Shown one piece after another: positions 5,735 to 10,418 of a stretch of DNA of 10,418 bases (the stretch's first letter is position 1; each line of letters starts with the position of its first letter). The stretch spans positions 1 to 10,418 of the forward strand of contig CAIKKV010000543.1 in NCBI GenBank assembly GCA_903828035.1, read 5' to 3'. The notes beneath the pieces were generated by a model. It worked only from the letters and a program-made list of their open reading frames with translations. It was not told the DNA's origin and did not search any database. This DNA is from an uncultured bacterium. Lineage in GTDB: Bacteria > Verrucomicrobiota > Kiritimatiellia > CAIKKV01. Both the position numbers and the translations under genes were made by a program.

Positions 5735-6793
5735 GTAGCGCCGGGTAAACTCCTCCGTGCTCCAGATATAGCGCTCCGCGGCCGTCTGGCGGGCGCGCTC
5801 GCCCATGCGGCGGCGCAGGTCGGGGTCCGTGGCCAGCCGGGTCATCGCCCGGGCCATCTCCTGCGGGAAATGCGCCACGAGGCCGCCGCCGTCGTTGATC
5901 TTCTCGGTCAGGATGGCAAGGTCCCGGACGACCAGGGGGCAGCCGCTGAGCATGCCCTGCACCGCCGCCTGGCTGAAGGTTTCCCGCATCACGCCCTCGT
6001 CGCGCGAGGGCACCAGCATGACGTCCATGCGCTTCAGGAAATCCGCCATGGCGTCGAAAGGCATCCATTCGTAGCACAGGATGCGCGGGTCCCCGCTCGT
6101 GCGCGGCTCGCGGAACGAGGCCAGGTGCAGGCGGCAGCGGTCCGCCACCTCGGGCGCCAGGAGGCCGAAGGCCTCCACGGCGGTATCGGCCCCTTTCCAG
6201 GCGCTGTTCAGGTCGCCGATCACGCAGAAATCCACCGGGTCGCCGGCCGCCTTCTCCGGCCGCGGGCCCAGGAAGCGCTCGGCCCGGGTCACCCCGTAAT
6301 ACACCTCCACCCGCCCGTACTGGCCGCCCGAAAAATGCTTGGCGATGCGCCGGTTCACGGCCACCACGCCGGTCAGAAACTTGCCCTGCGCCTCCACGAA
6401 GCGCGGAGTCGGCTCGCGGTGGGCCAGCAGCACGGCCCGCCGCGTGATGCCCCATTTGCGAATCAGGGCCAGGGCGGGAATCAGGCGGTCGCCCACGTTG
6501 CCCACGAGCAGCACGGAAAACCGCCGAAGCCGCAGGTGCCTAAGCGCGAAAGCCGAACCGGCCCACCCCCGGAGCCAGCCGGGAAACCCGACGATCTCCG
6601 GCGCCTGTTCCCCCAGCCGGCTTGTCAGGATGCCGGTCCAGTCGGGATGCGCGATCACGGTAACCCGGTAGCCCATCCGGACCAGGTCGCCCAGGAGGTT
6701 GATGTTGAAAATTTCGACGCCGCGCGCCTCGGAGTGGCACGGCTCGAGAAACACCTTCTCGAGAAACAGAATGGAGGAATCAGTAGAGCTCAA
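5720..6793 (-). CDS. Glycosyltransferase, GT-B fold (GT4-like)
   Basis: The 357-residue protein (from TTG 6793) transfers a sugar from a nucleotide donor, probably to the growing surface glycolipid. The N-terminal half begins SSILFLEKVF and has GVEIFNINLLGDLVRMGYRV (25-44), the usual GT4 opening. The C-terminal half has VIGDLNSAWKGADTAVEAFG (191-210), a donor-site loop, then YEWMPFDAMADFLKRMDVML (241-260) and RETFSQAAVQGMLSGCPLVV (270-289). In the last motif E271 is followed eight residues later by Q279, not by the second Glu of the common E-X7-E. TTG 6793 is chosen because it sits just ahead of the conserved first strand and gives a 14-base overlap with the kinase stop. No ATG lies between it and 6904, and GTG at residue 14 would delete the strand. 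It is the last gene of the minus-strand operon. The sugar and linkage cannot be told. Confidence 0.82.
   Translation of the reverse strand: MSSTDSSILFLEKVFLEPCHSEARGVEIFNINLLGDLVRMGYRVTVIAHPDWTGILTSRLGEQAPEIVGFPGWLRGWAGSAFALRHLRLRRFSVLLVGNVGDRLIPALALIRKWGITRRAVLLAHREPTPRFVEAQGKFLTGVVAVNRRIAKHFSGGQYGRVEVYYGVTRAERFLGPRPEKAAGDPVDFCVIGDLNSAWKGADTAVEAFGLLAPEVADRCRLHLASFREPRTSGDPRILCYEWMPFDAMADFLKRMDVMLVPSRDEGVMRETFSQAAVQGMLSGCPLVVRDLAILTEKINDGGGLVAHFPQEMARAMTRLATDPDLRRRMGERARQTAAERYIWSTEEFTRRYLFPA
6743..6767. repeat. Short direct repeat at the start of the third glycosyltransferase
   Basis: The plus-strand decamer CTCGAGAAAC occurs at 6743-6752 and again at 6758-6767, a 15-base period. On the coding strand it yields an in-frame duplication of five codons (FLEKV then FLEP). 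It may be a slippage product or chance, and lies just after the presumed TTG start. Confidence 0.5.
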
Positions 6794-7598
6794 TCGACTC
6801 GCCCCGTTTCCTGTAATGTCTTTTCCATAACCGCCGCGTCTCCCGATCGATCTCCGCCAGCCAGCCGCGGAGCCGCTCCCGGGGCAGCCGGCGCGCCGCC
6901 GCATAGCGCGCCCAGAAGCGAAGCCGGCAGGCCCGGCTCCCCGGCGTATACGCGTTCAGCCGGGCCAGATCGGCCAGCCAGTCCGTCGCGGCCAGAACGC
7001 GGTGGCGGGTCGCCTCGTGCAGGTCGACCAGGAGCAGCCGCTCCGCCGGCGTTCCCGCCTGCTCCACGAGCACGTTGTCGCCGTGCAGATCGTGGTGGCA
7101 GAAGCCGTGGGCGTGGAGGCGGGACACCAGGTCCGCCGCCGCCTCCGCCCGCCGCCGGGCCGCCGCTTCCGGCGCCGCGCGCAGGCACGCCGCCAGCGTC
7201 AGCGGAGGCGTCACCGCCCGGAACACCAGCACGCCTCCGGTCCAGAGGCCGAACCGGCGCCGCTCGCCGACCGCCAGGCACTCGGCCACGGAGATCCCGA
7301 GGCCCGCCAGGCAGGCGTTCGTCCGCCACTCGGCCCTCGAGCGGCTGTCTGTCACCGCGAACCGGAGCGCTTCGCCCGGGTGGCGAAGGCCGCACCACTT
7401 CACGAACAGGCCGCCGGACAGCGGCCCGGCGGCTTCGCCCAGGGCGCTGACCCGGCTGCCCCACCGCTGCACGATGCGCCAGCGATCGCTATCCGCCTCA
7501 GGCGGGGCCCACTCCTGCCGCAGAATGAAAGGCGTCGCCCCGGGCCGGACGCTCCAGGCCAGCCCGCCGTGCTCCAGCCCGATCCACTCCGGGCTCAC
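6780..7598 (-). CDS. LPS-core kinase-like protein (Kdo/WaaP/InaA family)
   Basis: This 272-residue protein has the small eukaryotic-kinase-like fold used to phosphorylate heptose or Kdo in LPS core. Numbering from GTG 7598: GLFVKW holds the likely ATP-lysine K67, RAEWRTN the helix-C Glu E90, and GFCHHDLHGDNVL (165-177) is the catalytic loop with D170 and N175. LLLVDLHEATRH (189-200) gives metal-binding D192. The loop reads His-His-Asp, not His-Arg-Asp, so the activation-type Arg is absent, as in many small-molecule kinases of this superfamily. GTG 7598 overlaps the preceding stop as GTGA and is preferred. ATG 7634 would add 12 residues and overlap the upstream gene by 40 bases. It lies between two glycosyltransferases in one operon, which supports a core-sugar substrate. 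The target sugar is unknown, and the protein is related only distantly to the kinase half at 3530-5734. Confidence 0.8.
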   Translation of the reverse strand: MSPEWIGLEHGGLAWSVRPGATPFILRQEWAPPEADSDRWRIVQRWGSRVSALGEAAGPLSGGLFVKWCGLRHPGEALRFAVTDSRSRAEWRTNACLAGLGISVAECLAVGERRRFGLWTGGVLVFRAVTPPLTLAACLRAAPEAAARRRAEAAADLVSRLHAHGFCHHDLHGDNVLVEQAGTPAERLLLVDLHEATRHRVLAATDWLADLARLNAYTPGSRACRLRFWARYAAARRLPRERLRGWLAEIDRETRRLWKRHYRKRGESIELY

Positions 7599-8740
7599 CG
7601 CCGGGTTCCCAGTGTTTCGTAAAACCGGAGGCATTGGGCCGCCTGGGCCTTGCTGGTAAACCGCTCCCGGGCTTCAATCGCGGCCTGTGTCGCCATCCGC
7701 TCGCGCAAGGTGGGATCGCCCAGCAAGGTATCGATGGCCCCGGCCAGGGCCGCCGGATCCGCCGCCGTCACATAACCGGTCTCCCCCTCGCCCACGAGCA
7801 CGGGCAGGAAGCCCACGCGGCAGGCCACGACCGGCAGCCCGGCCGCCATCGCTTCGCGCACGGTCCGGCAGGAGGGATCCGTGCCGGGACAGGGATAGGC
7901 CAGCATATCCATGGCCCTGTAGGCGTCCACCAGCTTCTGGTCGCGGCAGTAGCCGGGCAGCACCACCCGGTCCCGGATGCCCAGCGCCTCGGCCGGTTTT
8001 TCGATGACCGTTTCCACGGCCCCTTCCCCGCCGCGGCCGACGATCATCAGTTTCAAGGAAGGATACCGGGGGGCCAGCCTGGCCACCGCTTCCAGAACCA
8101 GGTCCAGGCGGCGGGCTTCGCGGATGCGCGTGACCATGCCGACGACAAGGTCGCCGGATTTCAGGCCGAAGGAGGCGCGGGCCTCCTGCCGGCTCCCGGC
8201 GGATTGGAATCGGGCCACATCGAGGCCGGGCTCGATGACGGCGATCCGGGCATCGGGAAAGCCAAAGGTCTTCACCAGATTCTCGCGGGCCTGCGGCGTG
8301 ATCACCACCGCGCCATCGGTGAAACGCTTGGCCAGGAGGTTCTGCCGGAAGCCGGGCCGGGGACCGTCGGACTCGTAGAAGGTGCAGACCAGGCGGGCCT
8401 TGGGAAGGGCGTGGCGGGCGGCCAGGCCGCCCAGCAGGTGGGCATTGGTCATATGCGCATGCACGATGTCGAACTGGCCCTCCCGCAAAAAGCGGGTCAG
8501 CTGCGGCAGCACGCGCCCCACCGTGAGCAGGTCGAAATGCTTGGAAAGATCCAGGACAACGGGAGCCAGGCCCTTTATCCGGGCCCGGTTTTCAACGGCA
8601 TCATTGGCGTCAAAGGGACAGCGCCCGCAGACGAACGTGGCGTTGGCGCCCATCTGAATCTGCCCCGAAACCATGTCGGCGGCAGGCTCAGCGCGCTCGG
8701 TCCACTTCCAGTTGCTCAGCAAATGTAGAATCTTGAGCAT
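7595..8740 (-). CDS. Glycosyltransferase family 4 protein
   Basis: The 381-residue GT-B glycosyltransferase begins MLKILHLLSNWKWTERAEPA, a typical GT4 first strand and acceptor loop. DIVHAHMTNAHL (91-102) is the conserved D-V-V-H-x-H type motif. VIEPGLDVARF (168-178) precedes the donor-binding domain, which runs GMVTRIREARRLDLVLEAVA (201-220), LMIVGRGGEG (231-240), and GTDPSCRTVREAMAAGLPVV (286-305). In the E-X7-E position the first acid is D288 and the second E296. It probably adds a sugar to the core or glycolipid at the inner membrane face. ATG 8740 comes 25 bases after the upstream stop, in an A-rich stretch with no clear Shine-Dalgarno. Its stop overlaps the next start as GTGA, so the two are likely translationally coupled. 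Donor and linkage are not visible. Confidence 0.9.
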   Translation of the reverse strand: MLKILHLLSNWKWTERAEPAADMVSGQIQMGANATFVCGRCPFDANDAVENRARIKGLAPVVLDLSKHFDLLTVGRVLPQLTRFLREGQFDIVHAHMTNAHLLGGLAARHALPKARLVCTFYESDGPRPGFRQNLLAKRFTDGAVVITPQARENLVKTFGFPDARIAVIEPGLDVARFQSAGSRQEARASFGLKSGDLVVGMVTRIREARRLDLVLEAVARLAPRYPSLKLMIVGRGGEGAVETVIEKPAEALGIRDRVVLPGYCRDQKLVDAYRAMDMLAYPCPGTDPSCRTVREAMAAGLPVVACRVGFLPVLVGEGETGYVTAADPAALAGAIDTLLGDPTLRERMATQAAIEARERFTSKAQAAQCLRFYETLGTRR

Positions 8741-8765
8741 TTTTTAATCTTAAGGAATTGGAGAG

Positions 8766-9944
8766 TTAAAAGCAAGGACTGCCCGCTCTGGATCCGCTTT
8801 CCAAGCGTTTCTCCCGGATGACTTCCTCGAACAGCGACTCCACCCGGGCCGTGTTCGTCTCCACTGAAAACGACTCCGCCACGCGGCGGGCGGTCCGGCC
8901 GGAGGCGCCCTCCGCGGCCCCCTCGAAAACCGTCCGCATGCGCCTCGCGAGCTCGTCGGCGCTGCGCGGATCCTCCAGCACGCCCGCTTCCAGTCCGTCC
9001 CGCAGCAGGGCCGAGGAGCCGGCGGCGCGGCTGACGACGGCAGGCAGGCCGCTGGCCAGCGCCTCCAGGACCACATTGCCGAACGCCTCCTGCACGGCCG
9101 GAAGGACCAGGAGATCCGCGGCGCCGTAAAAAGGATCCGGCTCCGCCTGCGAGCCCGCAAAGACAATCCGCCCGGCCAGGCCCAGGCGGGCGGCCAGGGT
9201 GCGGTAGCGGGGCAGGTCCGAATCGCCTCCCACCACCAGCAGGTGCCAGCGCCGGTCCGGAAGGCGGGCCGTGGCATGCAGAAGGGTGTCGAGCCCCTTG
9301 CGCCGGAACCCGTTGCCCACGAACAGGGCGCAGGGCGCGGACTCCGGAATGCCGCGGGCGGCGCGGACCGCCGAGCGATGCGCCAGGCGGAGGCCGGGAT
9401 GGAAGCGGGCGGTATCGACCCCGTCCGGGATCACCCGGATGGCCTGCCCGGGAACGCCGTACGTCCGGATGAGATCCTCTTTGACACGCTCGGAGATGGC
9501 CAGCACGCGCCTGTAGCGGCCGGGCCGGTACTGCCGGCGCTCGATGGCGAGAATCGAGCGATGGAGGGGCTGGAGGCGCCGGAAAGCCCCTTGGAGCGGC
9601 GAGCCGAGCGAATCGAGGGTGTCCAGGAAGGCGGCGTGGGAGCCGCCCCCGCACCGGATCACATCCTGCCGGAGCAGCCGCGAAAAGCCGGTGACCAGGT
9701 CATGCCCCCCGCGGAAAGCCATCCGGGGGCCCAGCCAGGCCAGGCTCCAGAGGCCGGCCAGGGAGCCGGCGCCGACAGTTGGAACGCGCACCACGCGGCA
9801 GCCGGCGGGCGCCCGGGATCCGGAGCGAAGCAGGTAAAGCGTAACCGCATGCCCCCGTCCGGCCAGGCCGGCGGCCAGCTGAAACAGATCGCGCTCCGTC
9901 CCCCCCCGCCCGTCAATTCCCTTGGCAACAAAGGCTATGTCCAT
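8766..9944 (-). CDS. WaaG/RfaG-like LPS core glycosyltransferase (GT4)
   Basis: The 392-residue protein matches the style of WaaG (RfaG), which adds the first outer-core hexose to heptose in LPS. MDIAFVAKGIDGRGGTERDL opens the acceptor domain. IRCGGGSHAAFLD (96-108) resembles the R.GGG.H.AWL stretch of WaaG. RVLAISERVKEDLIRTYGVP (146-165) and VIPDGVDTARFHP (171-183) follow. The donor domain has FVGNGFRRKGLDTLL (208-222) and VQEAFGNVVLEALASGLPAV (284-303), containing a full E286-X7-E294. ATG 9944 starts exactly at the conserved first strand. An in-frame ATG at 9986 would add 14 unlike residues, and no strong ribosome site marks either. It is the first gene of the minus-strand operon. The WaaG assignment is by remembered motif, so the real acceptor may not be heptose. 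Confidence 0.88.
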   Translation of the reverse strand: MDIAFVAKGIDGRGGTERDLFQLAAGLAGRGHAVTLYLLRSGSRAPAGCRVVRVPTVGAGSLAGLWSLAWLGPRMAFRGGHDLVTGFSRLLRQDVIRCGGGSHAAFLDTLDSLGSPLQGAFRRLQPLHRSILAIERRQYRPGRYRRVLAISERVKEDLIRTYGVPGQAIRVIPDGVDTARFHPGLRLAHRSAVRAARGIPESAPCALFVGNGFRRKGLDTLLHATARLPDRRWHLLVVGGDSDLPRYRTLAARLGLAGRIVFAGSQAEPDPFYGAADLLVLPAVQEAFGNVVLEALASGLPAVVSRAAGSSALLRDGLEAGVLEDPRSADELARRMRTVFEGAAEGASGRTARRVAESFSVETNTARVESLFEEVIREKRLESGSRAGSPCF

Positions 9945-10010
9945 GGTCGGGAACTGTGACAAAGCAGGGCCACGGCGGCAAGCCAAAAAAAGGGGACGGC
10001 TCCGGCATCA

Positions 10011-10032
10011 GGATTTTCACCCGCCCAAATCC
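10011..10032. repeat. Small inverted repeat between divergent genes
   Basis: GGATTT (10011-10016) and AAATCC (10027-10032) are perfect inverted copies around a 10-base centre. The repeat lies in the 174-base gap between divergent genes, 14 bases upstream of the possible -35 element of the plus-strand gene. It could be an operator half-site pair, but a 6-base repeat can also arise by chance. No match to a known regulator site was recognised. Confidence 0.25.
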
Positions 10033-10045
10033 GGCAATACCCCAT

Positions 10046-10073
10046 TTCACAGGGCCGGCGTTCCCCTTATCCT
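10046..10073 (+). promoter_or_regulatory. Weak sigma70-like promoter for the siroheme decarboxylase gene
   Basis: TTCACA (10046-10051) and TATCCT (10068-10073) are spaced by 16 bases. Each differs from consensus at two positions (TTGACA, TATAAT). Transcription would start near 10080, about 39 bases before ATG 10119. It is the best candidate in the gap but is not strong, and no convincing opposite-strand promoter for the glycosyltransferase operon was found. Confidence 0.35.
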
Positions 10074-10118
10074 GAACGCATCACCCATGATGAGGCTTGT
10101 GCAGGGAAGGATGACGAC

Positions 10119-10418
10119 ATGAGTTTTACCGAAGCGGAAAAAGGGTTTCTCTACGCCTTGCAGTGCGGCTTGCCCCTGATCCGGAGGCCCTTTGAGGCCC
10201 TCGGCGCCGAGTGGGGATTTTCGGAAAAGGAGTCGCTCGCCTTTCTGGGCCGCCTGTTCGCCGATGGCATCGGCCGCCGGCTGGGCGCCATTTTCAACTC
10301 GCGCCGGCTGGGCTACCGCAACGCGCTGTGCGCCGTCTCCCTGCCCAACGAGACCTGGGCGGAAGCCGTGGCGAGCGTGGTGGTGACGCATCCCAGCGTC
10401 ACCCACTGCCACCTGCGC
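10119..10418 (+). CDS. Siroheme decarboxylase, AhbA/AhbB/NirD-like (Lrp/AsnC-type fold), 3' end beyond window
   Basis: One hundred codons are visible, open to the last base. The order fits AhbA/AhbB and NirD/L/G/H, which decarboxylate siroheme in the alternative heme or heme d1 pathways. AEKGFLYALQCGLPLIRRPF (6-25) matches the E..lL...Q.GfPl..rPy opening. ADGIGRRLGAIFNSRRLGYR (48-67) matches the G.irR.g..f....lGy block at the end of an Lrp/AsnC-like helix-turn-helix. HPSVTHCHLR (91-100) matches the HpgVTHnYlR motif, with His replacing Tyr at residue 98. Single-domain members have roughly 150-170 residues, so about two thirds is present. ATG 10119 follows GGAAGGA (10105-10111) at a good distance. 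It is divergent from the glycosyltransferase operon, so functionally separate. A plain Lrp-type regulator is less likely given these motifs. Whether it acts alone or with a second subunit cannot be seen. Confidence 0.82.
   Translation, partial: MSFTEAEKGFLYALQCGLPLIRRPFEALGAEWGFSEKESLAFLGRLFADGIGRRLGAIFNSRRLGYRNALCAVSLPNETWAEAVASVVVTHPSVTHCHLR

Noticed and set aside
5870..7450. Long plus-strand frame opposite the third glycosyltransferase and kinase
   Set aside because: It crosses two real genes antisense and becomes low-complexity Pro/Arg/Gly, so it is a GC-driven shadow.
9945..9986. In-frame upstream ATG at 9986 as the start of the WaaG-like gene
   Set aside because: The extra residues are unlike the family, and MDIAFVAKG at 9944 is the normal N-terminus.
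9983..10005. T-run on the minus strand (CCCCTTTTTTT) as a terminator upstream of the WaaG-like gene
   Set aside because: Only a 3-base stem (GGA/TCC) can form before it, so there is no credible hairpin.

Overview
This 10.4 kb window is G+C-rich Gram-negative DNA. Its core is a set of cell-envelope genes: an acyltransferase, an alanine racemase, three glycosyltransferases and two lipopolysaccharide-kinase-type domains. They look like a lipopolysaccharide (LPS) core or other surface-glycolipid locus. A short NusA with a single C-terminal helix-hairpin-helix region, an Ahb/NirD-type siroheme decarboxylase and a 'WFGVTY' sugar nucleotidyltransferase tail would suit a Verrucomicrobiota/Kiritimatiellota-like or deltaproteobacterial lineage. 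That placement is inference and weak; no rRNA is present.

Layout. Bases 1 to about 87 (+) look like the C-terminal end of a sugar-1-phosphate nucleotidyltransferase whose frame runs on, without a normal stop, into the 3' end of nusA. nusA (101-1366, -) has a near-consensus promoter and a hairpin plus U-run in its leader, so it is probably attenuated. It stands alone: no rimP precedes it and no infB start follows it in the visible 100 bases. Divergent from it is a plus-strand operon with overlapping genes: a PlsC-like acyltransferase (1589-2431), alanine racemase (2428-3537, 4-base ATGA overlap) and a 734-residue two-domain protein (3530-5734, 8-base overlap). This last protein joins a glycosidase-like domain to a Kdo/WaaP/InaA-type kinase.

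Converging on it is a four-gene minus-strand operon, listed in transcription order: WaaG/RfaG-like glycosyltransferase (9944-8766), GT4 glycosyltransferase (8740-7595), small LPS-kinase-like protein (7598-6780, GTGA overlap) and a third glycosyltransferase (6793-5720, probable TTG start). Its 3' end overlaps the fusion gene tail-to-tail by 15 bases. Divergent from this operon, at 10119, begins an AhbA/AhbB/NirD-type siroheme decarboxylase that runs off the window.

How the genes fit together (inference). The glycosyltransferases would add core-type sugars to a lipid-linked acceptor, and the two kinase domains would phosphorylate those sugars. The acyltransferase would supply or remodel acyl chains, and the racemase would supply D-alanine for peptidoglycan or possibly an envelope modification. 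The most unusual item is the glycosidase-like/kinase fusion. No gene-free stretch exceeds 300 bases: the two largest gaps (1367-1588 and 9945-10118) hold the nusA promoter and attenuator, and a weak promoter with an inverted repeat. I saw no tRNA, rRNA, CRISPR array, insertion sequence or attachment site.
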